From: Candidatus Zixiibacteriota bacterium
GTDB taxonomy: Bacteria; Desulfobacterota; Binatia; UBA9968
Direction of reading: 5' to 3'
Assembly: GCA_035574315.1 (NCBI GenBank)
Contig: DATLYW010000012.1
Location: 124,001 to 188,000, forward strand
Length of the DNA: 64,000 nt
Positions 46,474 through 54,838 of this stretch are shown here, one piece after another (within the stretch, counting starts at the first letter, position 1; each line of letters opens with the position of its first letter). The position numbers were made by a program, and so were the translations under genes. Below the pieces are notes generated by a model. The model saw nothing but the letters and a program-made list of their open reading frames with translations. It was not told where the DNA came from and did not search any database.

Positions 46474-47726
46474 TCGTCCTGCTCACGGCGATCAATGTCC
46501 CGATCGCCTTCGCGCTTTCCCTCACGGTCGTCTTCTTCCTGCTCTGGAACGGCACCGCTCCCCTCAGCGTGGTCCCCCTGAACCTGTTTTCAGGCGCGTC
46601 GAGCTTCCCGTTGCTCGCCATTCCGCTTTTCATCCTTGCCGGCGGCCTGATGGAAACCTCGGGCATCTCGCTCCGTCTGGTGAATCTCGCCAACAGCCTG
46701 GTCGGCTTCATCCGCGGGGGGCTCGCCATGGTGACGGTGGTGGCCACCATGATCCAGAGCGAGATCTCGGGCTCCTCGGTCGCCGACGCGGCGGCCATCG
46801 GCAACGTGGTCATCCCGGCGATGGAAAAGCGGGGCTACCCGCGGGCGCTGAGCGCGGCCATCGTCTCCAACGCCGCTTCCGCCGCCATTCTCATTCCGCC
46901 TTCGATTCCGATGATCATTTACGCCTGGATGGCGGAGGTCTCCGTCGCCAAGCTCTTCCTCGCGGGCTTCCTTCCCGGCGCGATCGCGGGCGCGAGCATG
47001 ATGGCGCTCAGCTACTATTACGCCCGCAAGTACAACTTTCCCACCGAGCAGCGCTTCACGCTTGCCGCGGCCGGCCGCTCGCTGTTCCGCGCCTTCTGGG
47101 CGTTGTTCATTCCGATCGTCATCTGGGGCGGCATCCTGCTCGGCGTGGCGACGGCGACCGAAGTCGCCGCGCTCGCGGTGCTCGCCGCCTTTCTGATCGG
47201 CACGTTGATCTACCGCGAGCTGCCGCCCCGGGAGCTGGCGCGCGTGCTGAAGGAGTCGGCCGCACAGACCGCCGTCGTGATGCTGATCGTCGCCTCCTCC
47301 GCCGTGCTCGGCTGGTTCCTGACCAGCGAGCAGATCCCGCAGAAATTCGCCCGCGCGATCCTCGAGACGACCTCGAACCGCACCTTGATCCTGTTGTTCC
47401 TCAACGCGTTCTTCTTCGTCGCGGGAATGTTTCTCCATTCCGCGGCGGCGATCATCCTGGTCGTCCCGATCGTGATGCCGCTGGTCCGCCAGATCGGCGT
47501 CGATCCGATTCACTTCGGGATCATCGTGACGATCAACCTGGGCGTGGGCCGGCAGACGCCGCCTGTGGCCACGGTCCTGTTCACGACGGCGGCGATCGCG
47601 CGCCTGCCTTTCTGGGAGGTCTTCAAGGCCGGCTGGCCGTTCACGGCGGTGCTCGCCCTGGTCACGCTCCTGGTCACCTACGTCCCCTGGATCAGCGTCG
47701 GCCTGGTCGGGCTGGTGGACTGGTGA
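46449..47726 (+). CDS. TRAP transporter large permease (DctM family), transporter 1
   Basis: A 425-residue polytopic permease of normal DctM length. Conserved segments: NLFSGASSFPLLAIPLFILAGGLMETSGI, the helix-hairpin SNAASAAILIPPSIPMIIYAW, and FHFGIIVTINLGVGRQTPPVAT-type end (HFGIIVTINLGVGRQTPPV). It uses the Na+ or H+ gradient to move the bound acid inwards. The GTG at 46449 is chosen from the start of the hydrophobic region (VEWLILGVIVLL). It is convergent with the amidase gene. Confidence 0.92.
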   Translation: MEWLILGVIVLLTAINVPIAFALSLTVVFFLLWNGTAPLSVVPLNLFSGASSFPLLAIPLFILAGGLMETSGISLRLVNLANSLVGFIRGGLAMVTVVATMIQSEISGSSVADAAAIGNVVIPAMEKRGYPRALSAAIVSNAASAAILIPPSIPMIIYAWMAEVSVAKLFLAGFLPGAIAGASMMALSYYYARKYNFPTEQRFTLAAAGRSLFRAFWALFIPIVIWGGILLGVATATEVAALAVLAAFLIGTLIYRELPPRELARVLKESAAQTAVVMLIVASSAVLGWFLTSEQIPQKFARAILETTSNRTLILLFLNAFFFVAGMFLHSAAAIILVVPIVMPLVRQIGVDPIHFGIIVTINLGVGRQTPPVATVLFTTAAIARLPFWEVFKAGWPFTAVLALVTLLVTYVPWISVGLVGLVDW

Positions 47727-47751
47727 CGGCCTCGAGGCTCCCGGTGCCCGA

Positions 47752-49098
47752 TCATCCGGGCCGCGCCGCAATACGGGCCGACAGCCAGCGCGCCGTACGC
47801 AGCAAGCGCGCGTCGCCCAGCCGCGGGCCCACCAGCTGCACGCCAATGGGGAGACCGCTCGCGCTCTGCATCAGGGGGAGGCTCAGCGCCGGCATGCCGC
47901 ACAGCGTCCAGAGCGTGCAAAACGAAGGATCGCCGGTGCTGTCGAGCCCCTTGGGCGCCGGTCCGGGCGCGGCCGGAGTCAGGATCGCGTCGTAGCGCTG
48001 CTCGAAGAGCTCGCGGAGGCTCTCGTAGAGGGGCGGCACCCGGGCGAGCGCGCGCTGGTAGTCGACCGCAAGCACCCGCCGGCCCTGCTCGATCTGCGCG
48101 CGCAGAACCCGAGAAAGACGCTCCCGCCCGGTGTTCCATTCGCGCTCGAGACTCGCGGCCATTTCCGCCGCCATGATCGTCTGGTGCCATTGCCACGCTT
48201 CGAGCGCCGACGGAACCAGCTCGACCTCTTCGACCTGAGCCCCCAGCTCCTCCACCAGCTCGCCGAAGCCTTTCCTGGTCTCGGCGTCGGCCCGCTCCCA
48301 GTACGGGGTCTTGACGAAGGCGAACATCGGCGGCAAAGGAGGCTCTTCGGCCGCCAGGCGCGCGTAGGGCAGGCGCGCGTAGGGCAGCGTGTCCGGGTCG
48401 CCCTCGTCGGGCCCGGCGAGCGCTTCGAGGAGGAGCGCGAGGTCCTCGAGCGCGCGCGCGAAAAGCCCCACGTGGTCCAGCGTGCGCGACAGCATGAAGG
48501 CTCCGCGGCGCGGGATCAGGCCGTAGGTCGGCTTGAAGCCGAGCACGCCGCAAAAGGCCGCCGGTCGGATCGTCGAGCCGTTGGTCTGGCTGCCGATTGC
48601 GGCCGGGACCATTCCGGCCGCGACCGCAGCGGCCGAGCCGCTCGACGATCCACCCGGCGTGTGCTCGGCGTTGTGCGGATTGCGCGTCTTCCCCGGGGCG
48701 AGAAAGGCGAACTCGGTCGTCACGGTCTTGCCCATGACGATTGCGCCGGCCGCGCGCAGCCTGGCGACCGCCGCGGCGTCGGAGGCCGGCGTGCGCCCCG
48801 CGCAAAGCACCGAGCCGTTCTCGGTCGGCATGTCGGCGGTATCGAAGATGTCCTTGACGCCGACCGGAACCCCGTGGAGCGGCCCGGTCGCACGCCCGGC
48901 CGCGCGCCAGCGATCCGCCGCGCGCGCCTGTTCGAGCGCGTGCTCGGGGTCGAGAAAGGCCCACGCTTCGATCGCGGCGTCGGCTTCCGCGATCCGGTCC
49001 AGGCAGGCCCTGACCAGCTCTTCCGAGCTGATCCTGCCCGCGCGGATCCAGGCGGCGGCCGCGGACGCCGAAAGCCGGGACGGATCTGTCGGTTTCAT
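47752..49098 (-). CDS. amidase-signature-family hydrolase
   Basis: A 448-residue member of the amidase signature family (GatA/FAAH fold) that cleaves amide bonds using a Ser-cisSer-Lys triad. K82 lies in PVGVKDIFDT, the cis-Ser about S152 in GGSSSGSAA, and the nucleophile about S176 in GSQTNGSTIRPA. It lacks GatB/GatC neighbours, so it is more likely a catabolic amidase. ATG 49098 is preferred. A perfect 15-bp tandem duplication (48356-48385) repeats LPYAR in an outer loop without breaking the frame. It sits between two TRAP transporters, so its amide substrate may be imported by one of them. Confidence 0.9.
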   Translation of the reverse strand: MKPTDPSRLSASAAAAWIRAGRISSEELVRACLDRIAEADAAIEAWAFLDPEHALEQARAADRWRAAGRATGPLHGVPVGVKDIFDTADMPTENGSVLCAGRTPASDAAAVARLRAAGAIVMGKTVTTEFAFLAPGKTRNPHNAEHTPGGSSSGSAAAVAAGMVPAAIGSQTNGSTIRPAAFCGVLGFKPTYGLIPRRGAFMLSRTLDHVGLFARALEDLALLLEALAGPDEGDPDTLPYARLPYARLAAEEPPLPPMFAFVKTPYWERADAETRKGFGELVEELGAQVEEVELVPSALEAWQWHQTIMAAEMAASLEREWNTGRERLSRVLRAQIEQGRRVLAVDYQRALARVPPLYESLRELFEQRYDAILTPAAPGPAPKGLDSTGDPSFCTLWTLCGMPALSLPLMQSASGLPIGVQLVGPRLGDARLLRTARWLSARIAARPG

Positions 49099-49133
49099 CC
49101 GCCGCTCGTGCTCGGCCGGCGATGCCGGCGCGG

Positions 49134-51152
49134 TCACTTCCCGTAGAGAAACTCCGGCAGCCACAGCGTCATCCCCGGCCAGAGATACATGAACACCAGG
49201 CAGAGAATGACGATCAGCATGTAGGGCATCATTCCCGCGAAGATCTGCTGCAGTGTGACATGGGGCGGAGAAACCCCCTTGAGGTAGAACGCCGACATCG
49301 CCACCGGCGGCGACAGGAATGCGGCCTGCAGATTCACCGCCACCATCGTCCCGAACAGCACCGGGTCGATTTGAAAGTGACTCAAGAGCGGAATGAAGAT
49401 AGGACAGAAGATGACGATGATCTCAGTCCACTCCAGCGGCCACCCGAGCAGAAAAATAATCAGCTGAGCGATGAACTGGAAGCCGAGCGGCGAGAGATTC
49501 ATGCCGAGCACCCAGCGTTCGATCAAAGATTGCCCCCCGTGGAGCGCGAAGACCGCGGAAAAGAGCGCCGAGCCAACGAAAAGCCAGCAAACCATGGCCG
49601 TGGTCTTGGCGGTGAGAAAAACCGATTCTTTCAGGTTGCGCCTGAGTTCGGGCGAGTCCCTGAGGTGACGCAAGCCCGGCCCGAGCGACCCGGCAAAGGT
49701 CGCGCCGAGTGAGCTTGACACGAGCAGCTCGACCGGCTGGGCGTTTGTCCATCCGAGAAGCAAACCGGCAAAGGCTCCCGCCAGGCTCCACCACCCGACC
49801 TCCCGCGGGTAACGGGCCAGGATCGCCAGATAGAGCGCGCCCAGAGCGCCGATCGCCGCCGACTCGGTGGCCGTGGTGATCCCGAACAGGATCACGGCCA
49901 GCACCACGACGGTGAGCACGCCGAGGGGAATAACCGACACGCAAAGCTCCTTGAGAATCTCGAACTGCTCGCCGTCCAGCTGCCGGTAATAAACCAGCAG
50001 AATCAGGCCCGAGAGCGCCGCGAGCCCCCAGAACCACGAATAGAAATGGGCAGGAACTCTGTTTCCCGGCTGCGGCGAGACCGCTGCACCGGCCGACTCC
50101 ATCTGCTCCGGGGGCTGGTCGGACGGCGGCGCCGCCTGCTCGATGGGCGCTTCGCCCAGCCCGAGTTCCTCGGGCTTGTCCGGCACCGGGGAAGCGGGCT
50201 CCGGCGCGGCCGGCTCGCCCGCCGCAACCGGTGACGACACCGCGGCCGTTTCAGGCGCGTTGTAGATCACGACGTACCACCAGGCGGTGGCGAAGAGCGC
50301 CACGGTCAGGGCGAGCGGAACCAGAAGCACGATCACGTTCTTCAAGAGCAGGCCGTATCCGATCCGGCGCCCGTCGGCCGTGGTCGCACCGCGCAGAAAT
50401 CCCGGCTTAAAAACCGCAGCCAAGAGGCCGCCCGGAACCCCGGCCCGTCCGGCCTCGAGCTGCCTGAGCCACGGCGGAACTGCGACCCGATACTGGTCGG
50501 GCGGAAGGCGAGGCGCGATCTTGGGGTTAAGCATGGCCCAGCCCAGGATATAAAGGAGATAGAGGAAAGTAAGAAAGAACCCGGGCAGCATCGCAGCGGC
50601 GTAAAGCTTGACGATCGATTGCCCGGCCACCGCGGCGTATACAATCAGCATCACCGACGGCGGGATGAGGATCCCCAACGTGCCACCCGCCGTGATCGCG
50701 CCGGCGGCGAGCCGGACGTCGTAACCCGCGTTCAGCATCGGGCGCATCGCGATGACTCCCATGAGCACCACGACCGCTCCCACGATTCCCGATGCGATGC
50801 CCCAGAAGGCGCAGACCAACAGGGTGGTGACCGCGAGGGAGGCGGGCACACGGCGGAAGGCGAGCTGAACGCTGTGAAACATGCGGTCGACGAGCGCGGC
50901 GCGCTCCATGATGTACCCCATGAACACGAACAGCGGCACGGAGAGGAGGGTGTCATTGGTCATCACGCCGTACGTACGTTGAACGATCAGGTCGAAAACG
51001 TGGTTCTCGTACCATGGCTGCCCCGGCGCCCAGAAAGCGATGTAGCCGAAAATCATTCCGAGCCCCATGAGCGTGAAGGCCGTGGGAAAGCCCATCATGA
51101 TCGCGACCACGATGAGCCCGAGCATGGTGAGGCCCAGCGCGGGGTCGCTCAT
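49134..51152 (-). CDS. TRAP transporter large permease (DctM family) with long insertion, transporter 2
   Basis: A 672-residue permease, about 240 longer than the usual DctM. Residues 1-300 carry the normal first half (NDTLLSVPLFVFMGYIMERAALV, AAGAITAGGTLGILIPPSVMLIVYAA). A Pro/Glu-rich linker (about 299-369; EPAAPEPASPVPDKPEELG) and extra helices follow, then the second half (GITTATESAAIGALGALYLAIL, QLIIFLLGWPLEWTEIIVIFCPIFIPLL, FLSPPVAMSAFYLKGV). ATG 51152 overlaps the small subunit stop (ATGA). The insertion probably lies in a loop and may bind a partner. The substrate is likely an organic acid. Confidence 0.88.
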   Translation of the reverse strand: MSDPALGLTMLGLIVVAIMMGFPTAFTLMGLGMIFGYIAFWAPGQPWYENHVFDLIVQRTYGVMTNDTLLSVPLFVFMGYIMERAALVDRMFHSVQLAFRRVPASLAVTTLLVCAFWGIASGIVGAVVVLMGVIAMRPMLNAGYDVRLAAGAITAGGTLGILIPPSVMLIVYAAVAGQSIVKLYAAAMLPGFFLTFLYLLYILGWAMLNPKIAPRLPPDQYRVAVPPWLRQLEAGRAGVPGGLLAAVFKPGFLRGATTADGRRIGYGLLLKNVIVLLVPLALTVALFATAWWYVVIYNAPETAAVSSPVAAGEPAAPEPASPVPDKPEELGLGEAPIEQAAPPSDQPPEQMESAGAAVSPQPGNRVPAHFYSWFWGLAALSGLILLVYYRQLDGEQFEILKELCVSVIPLGVLTVVVLAVILFGITTATESAAIGALGALYLAILARYPREVGWWSLAGAFAGLLLGWTNAQPVELLVSSSLGATFAGSLGPGLRHLRDSPELRRNLKESVFLTAKTTAMVCWLFVGSALFSAVFALHGGQSLIERWVLGMNLSPLGFQFIAQLIIFLLGWPLEWTEIIVIFCPIFIPLLSHFQIDPVLFGTMVAVNLQAAFLSPPVAMSAFYLKGVSPPHVTLQQIFAGMMPYMLIVILCLVFMYLWPGMTLWLPEFLYGK

Positions 51153-51817
51153 GGGTTCTTGTGCTCCACGACGCTGCGGTGTCGGGCTGCCTCGTCGATG
51201 GCGTGGGCGCCCTGCATGGCCGTGCGGCGCGACTCCTCGTCGATGAATTCGCTGTGCGCCAGCTGCTCCTGGACGACGTCGATTTCCTCCACGTCCTCCA
51301 GCCGCGCCGGCCAGACCCCGGTGCGCAGGCACTCGATGCAGCGCAGCATTTCCGCCAGCCCCTGGAGCATCACCAGCGCCCCGGCAACTGGAATGACCGA
51401 CTTGAAGTGATACACCGGCGGTCCCTCGGCGGTCACGGTCGAGTGTTCGCCGATACGCCACGAGTCGGCGGCGTAACCGTATCCTGCGTAGATCAGCCCC
51501 ACGATGCCCGGAACGAAAAACACCAGGTAGAGAACCAGATCGAGCGCAGCCTGAGCCCGCGGCCTGAGGTAGATGTAGACGAAATCGGCGCGCACGTGCC
51601 CGGCCAGCGCCAGCGTGTAGGCGCCGCACATCATGAACAGCGTGCCGTAGAGCATGTTGTTAAAGTCGAAGATCCATGCGGTGGGCGCGTTGAGGATATA
51701 GCGTTTGAAAACCTCGACCGAAACCACGAAGGTCAGGACCACGATCAGCCAGGCAAAGGCCTTGCCTGACCAGTAACTGATTCGATCGACGGCGCGAACC
51801 AAGCCCAAAAACTTCAT
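51149..51817 (-). CDS. TRAP transporter small permease (DctQ family), transporter 2
   Basis: A 222-residue inner-membrane protein with four helices (AFAWLIVVLTFVVSVEVFKRYILNAPTAWIFDFNNMLYGTLFMMCGAYTLALAGHVRADFVY) and a longer charged C-terminal tail than usual (about 165-222). It is translationally coupled to the large permease by a 4-base overlap. The binding-protein gene lies 78 bases upstream on the same strand. Confidence 0.9.
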   Translation of the reverse strand: MKFLGLVRAVDRISYWSGKAFAWLIVVLTFVVSVEVFKRYILNAPTAWIFDFNNMLYGTLFMMCGAYTLALAGHVRADFVYIYLRPRAQAALDLVLYLVFFVPGIVGLIYAGYGYAADSWRIGEHSTVTAEGPPVYHFKSVIPVAGALVMLQGLAEMLRCIECLRTGVWPARLEDVEEIDVVQEQLAHSEFIDEESRRTAMQGAHAIDEAARHRSVVEHKNP

Positions 51818-51895
51818 CGGGGCACGGCGGCAGTATACCTTGGAGAGATGCGGCAGCGAAACGCGAACCGGCGCAGCAGCCCTGGGCGAAAAGCG

Positions 51896-53071
51896 TTAGC
51901 TCTTCTTGCCGGTCGGGCTGGCCGTTCGGGCCGGCCTTCGACCGAAGTAGTGGTCGTAAGCCATGCGGCGGCTGACGTTCGTGTCGAGGTCCCACTTGAC
52001 CGCCCGTGCGGCGAAACGCTTCTGCGACTCGGCAACCTCCTTGAACAGCGGATTCTCGGCGGATTTTTTGGCCTCGACCCGATCGAAGATTTCCAGCTGC
52101 CTTCGGAGAACCGAATCCGGCGTCTTGTAGAACCTCACTTTGTCCTTCGTCTGCATTTCCAGATAATCCTTGGAGTAGCGGTCGATCGCTTTCCACGACA
52201 TGTCCGCAGAAGCCGCTTCGACCGCGGAGGCGATGATGGCCTTCATCCGGGCCGGCAAGGCATCGAATTTGGTCTTGTTGAACAGAACCTCGAATTGTTC
52301 CGCGTTCTGGTGATAGCTCTGCAGCATGCAGACCTTGGAAACATCGGGGAAGCCAAGGACGCGATCGGAGGTGGCGTTGTTGAACTCCGCCGCTTCGATC
52401 AGGCCGCGATCCATCGCCGGGACGATTTCAGCCCCGGGCAGCGCGTTTACGGCCGCTCCCATTCCCTGAAACAGATCGATCGAGATTCCCACGGTACGGA
52501 ACTTGAGGCCTTTGAAATCGTCCGGCTTGGTGATCGGCTTCTTGTACCAGCCGAGCGGCTGCGTCGGCATGGGCCCGTACAGGAACGAGACCACGTTGGC
52601 GCCAATGGCCCGGTAGACCTTCTCGAGCAGTTCCTTACCGCCGCCGTACTTGTGCCAGGCGAGCAGCATGTTGGCGTCCATGCCGTAGGCCGGGCTGGAC
52701 CCCCACAACGCCAGCGCCGTGTTCTTGCCATAATGGTACACGAGCACTCCGTGGCCGCCGTCCAGCGTGCCCTTCGAAACTGCATCCAGCAGCCCGAAGG
52801 CCGGCACCACCGCACCGGCGGGCAAAACCTCGATCTTCAAGTCGCCGCCGGTCATGTCGTTGACCTTTTTGGCGAAGTCCAGCGCGAACTCGTGGAAGAT
52901 GTCCTTTTGCGGCCACGTGCTCTGCCAGCGCATCGTGATCGGCCCCTGGGATTTGGCGATCATCGGAAATCCAAACACTGCCGCGCCGCCGGCGGCAACC
53001 GCCGCCTTGAGGACGCTGCGCCGCGACAGCTTGCCGTCACCGGTTGGTTTCTGCTGATTCGGACTGGCCAT
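51896..53071 (-). CDS. TRAP transporter substrate-binding protein (DctP family) with Tat-type signal, transporter 2
   Basis: A 391-residue binding protein. The N-terminus has a twin-arginine motif LSRRSVLKAAVAAGGAAVFGF, so it probably folds in the cytoplasm before export, possibly as a dimer. The mature part follows the DctP family (TMRWQSTWPQKDIFHEFALDFAKKVND, LEKVYRAIGANVVSF, FKGLKFRTVGISIDLFQGMGAAVNALPGAEIVPAMDRGLIEAAEFNN), closest to the alpha-keto-acid (TakP-like) branch. ATG 53071 follows AGGAGG. It is transcribed from a promoter overlaid by a triple 13-bp repeat. Confidence 0.92.
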   Translation of the reverse strand: MASPNQQKPTGDGKLSRRSVLKAAVAAGGAAVFGFPMIAKSQGPITMRWQSTWPQKDIFHEFALDFAKKVNDMTGGDLKIEVLPAGAVVPAFGLLDAVSKGTLDGGHGVLVYHYGKNTALALWGSSPAYGMDANMLLAWHKYGGGKELLEKVYRAIGANVVSFLYGPMPTQPLGWYKKPITKPDDFKGLKFRTVGISIDLFQGMGAAVNALPGAEIVPAMDRGLIEAAEFNNATSDRVLGFPDVSKVCMLQSYHQNAEQFEVLFNKTKFDALPARMKAIIASAVEAASADMSWKAIDRYSKDYLEMQTKDKVRFYKTPDSVLRRQLEIFDRVEAKKSAENPLFKEVAESQKRFAARAVKWDLDTNVSRRMAYDHYFGRRPARTASPTGKKS

Positions 53072-53105
53072 GGTTCGCCTCCTGTTTTGGATTGAAAAGA
53101 GGAAA

Positions 53106-53144
53106 CGCCACCGCTTATCGCCACCGCTTATCGCCACCGCTTAT
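53106..53144. repeat. triple 13-bp direct repeat, operator candidate
   Basis: CGCCACCGCTTAT occurs three times head to tail without a gap (53106-53118, 53119-53131, 53132-53144). It covers the expected transcription start and part of the -10 box of the TRAP-2 promoter, where a repressor would act. Confidence 0.7.
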
Positions 53145-53168
53145 ATAGAGTTTGGGAAGTGGCGTCAA
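53140..53168 (-). promoter_or_regulatory. sigma-70 promoter of TRAP transporter 2
   Basis: On the - strand TTGACG (complement of 53163-53168), a 17-base spacer and TATAAG (complement of 53140-53145), each 5 of 6 to consensus. The start is expected near 53133, 62 bases before the DctP ATG. Confidence 0.68.
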
Positions 53169-53174
53169 TCTCAA

Positions 53175-53204
53175 TTGACAGCCCCTCGGCGGGTCGGATA
53201 GGTT
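53175..53204 (+). promoter_or_regulatory. possible promoter for glcDFE
   Basis: TTGACA (53175-53180), an 18-base spacer and TAGGTT (53199-53204). The -35 is perfect and the -10 is weak (4 of 6). It is back to back with the TRAP-2 promoter, so a shared regulator is possible. Confidence 0.35.
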
Positions 53205-53321
53205 GTTGGTCGTGCTTCCGCGGAATCCCGTGCCGCAAAGCTGGAAACGGCGGCCTGGGCGCGAGCCTTGCGTCCGAAGCGCCTCCAGACCGCTGCGCCG
53301 ATCTCCGGGGGCCGGCGGATC

Positions 53322-54761
53322 ATGACCGCACCCGCCTCGCTCGTTTCCGGGCTCGCCGGAATCGTCGGACCGGAGCACGTTCTGGTGGACCCGGCCGACG
53401 TGCTGGTTTACGAACAGGACGGCTCCATCTTTCAGGTCCAGCCCGAGGTCGTCGTGCTGCCGGGAAACGTCGAGGAAGTCTCGGCGATCGTCCGCCTGGC
53501 GCGCAAGCAAGATGTGCCGATCGTTCCGCGCGGCTCGGGAACCGGCCTTGCCGGAGGCGCCGTCGCGGCCGAGGGCGGCATCGTGCTCTCGCTCGCGCGC
53601 CTGGACAGGATCCTCAGGATCGACCTCGCCGACCGCCTGGCCATCGTCGAACCGGGAGTCATCAACGCCGATGTCACGCGCGCCGTGGCCCGGGACGGCT
53701 TCTTCTTCGCTCCCGACCCGAGCAGCCAGGCCGCCTGCTCGATCGGCGGCAACATCGCCAACAACTCCGGCGGACCGCACACCCTGGCCTACGGAGTCAC
53801 CACGAACCATGTCCTGGGCCTCGAGGTCGTCCTGGAGGACGGACGGGTCACCTGGCTCGGAGGCGAAACTCCCGATGTGCCGGGCTATGATCTCCGCGGC
53901 GTATTCGTGGGCTCCGAAGGGACGATGGGGATCGTTACCAAGGCGGCCGTGAGGTTGATGAAGAGCCGGGAGGCCGTGCGCACGCTGCTGGCGATTTTCG
54001 ATCGCATGGAAGCCGCGACCCGTGCGGTGGTGGAGATCACGGCGGCCGGGATCATTCCCGCGGCGCTCGAAATGATGGACCGGACCACGATCGAGGCGGT
54101 CGAGGCCGGGTCGCCATCCGGCTTGCCGCGCGACGCCGAGGCGGTCCTGGTCGTCGAAGTCGAAGGGGTGCGGGAGCACGCGGAGCACACGTTGGACCTC
54201 GCTCGGGCCGTGTGCGAGCGAAGCGGCGCGCGTGAAACCAGGGTCGCCGACGACGAGGCTGAAAGGGCGCGGATCTGGAAAGCCAGAAAGGGAGCGTTCG
54301 GCGCCATGGGAACGCTCGCCCCCAACTACTACGTCCAGGACGGCGTGGTGCCGCGCAGCCGGCTGCCGGAGATGATGCGGCGCGTCGCGGAGATCAGCAG
54401 CCGCCACGGATTGCGCATCGCGAACGTCTTCCACGCGGGCGACGGGAACCTCCATCCCAACGTTCTCTTCGACATCCGCGTCCCGGGACAACTGGAGCGC
54501 GTGATCGAGGCCGGAGCCGCGATCCTCCGCGCCTGCGTCGAGCTGGGCGGCAGCATCACCGGCGAGCACGGCATCGGCCTCGAAAAAAAAGCCTACATCG
54601 GGCTGCTGTTCGACGAGCGCGATCTGGAGGCGATGGCGCGCGTGCGGCGGGCCTTCGACCCGAGCTTCCGTTTCAACCCCGCGAAGCTGTTTCCGACCCC
54701 GGCGACCTGCGGCGAGGTGCGCCGGCAGCCCGCGACGATTCCGGCCGGCTTGTGGATTTGA
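53322..54761 (+). CDS. glcD: glycolate oxidase FAD subunit GlcD
   Basis: A 479-residue FAD enzyme oxidising glycolate to glyoxylate (or D-lactate to pyruvate). The PCMH-type FAD site IVPRGSGTGLAGGAVAAEGG and SIGGNIANNSGGPHTLAYGVTTNHVLGLEVVLEDG are followed by the FAD-oxidase C domain with HAGDGNLHPNVLFD and GSITGEHGIGLEKK, where the His residues bind flavin and substrate. ATG 53322 starts the fold. It is followed by glcF and glcE, the complete three-subunit oxidase. Confidence 0.93.
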   Translation: MTAPASLVSGLAGIVGPEHVLVDPADVLVYEQDGSIFQVQPEVVVLPGNVEEVSAIVRLARKQDVPIVPRGSGTGLAGGAVAAEGGIVLSLARLDRILRIDLADRLAIVEPGVINADVTRAVARDGFFFAPDPSSQAACSIGGNIANNSGGPHTLAYGVTTNHVLGLEVVLEDGRVTWLGGETPDVPGYDLRGVFVGSEGTMGIVTKAAVRLMKSREAVRTLLAIFDRMEAATRAVVEITAAGIIPAALEMMDRTTIEAVEAGSPSGLPRDAEAVLVVEVEGVREHAEHTLDLARAVCERSGARETRVADDEAERARIWKARKGAFGAMGTLAPNYYVQDGVVPRSRLPEMMRRVAEISSRHGLRIANVFHAGDGNLHPNVLFDIRVPGQLERVIEAGAAILRACVELGGSITGEHGIGLEKKAYIGLLFDERDLEAMARVRRAFDPSFRFNPAKLFPTPATCGEVRRQPATIPAGLWI

Positions 54762-54838
54762 AACCACCGGCCCGCGCGGGTTCGTTTCGTCGCCGCGCGG
54801 CGCGGCTGTATTCGAGGATCTCGAGCTGAGGTGCACCC

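Noticed and set aside
46454..47995. 513-codon + strand frame overlapping the first DctM gene
   Set aside because: It is out of register with the clear DctM protein and has a shadow-like Arg/His-rich composition.
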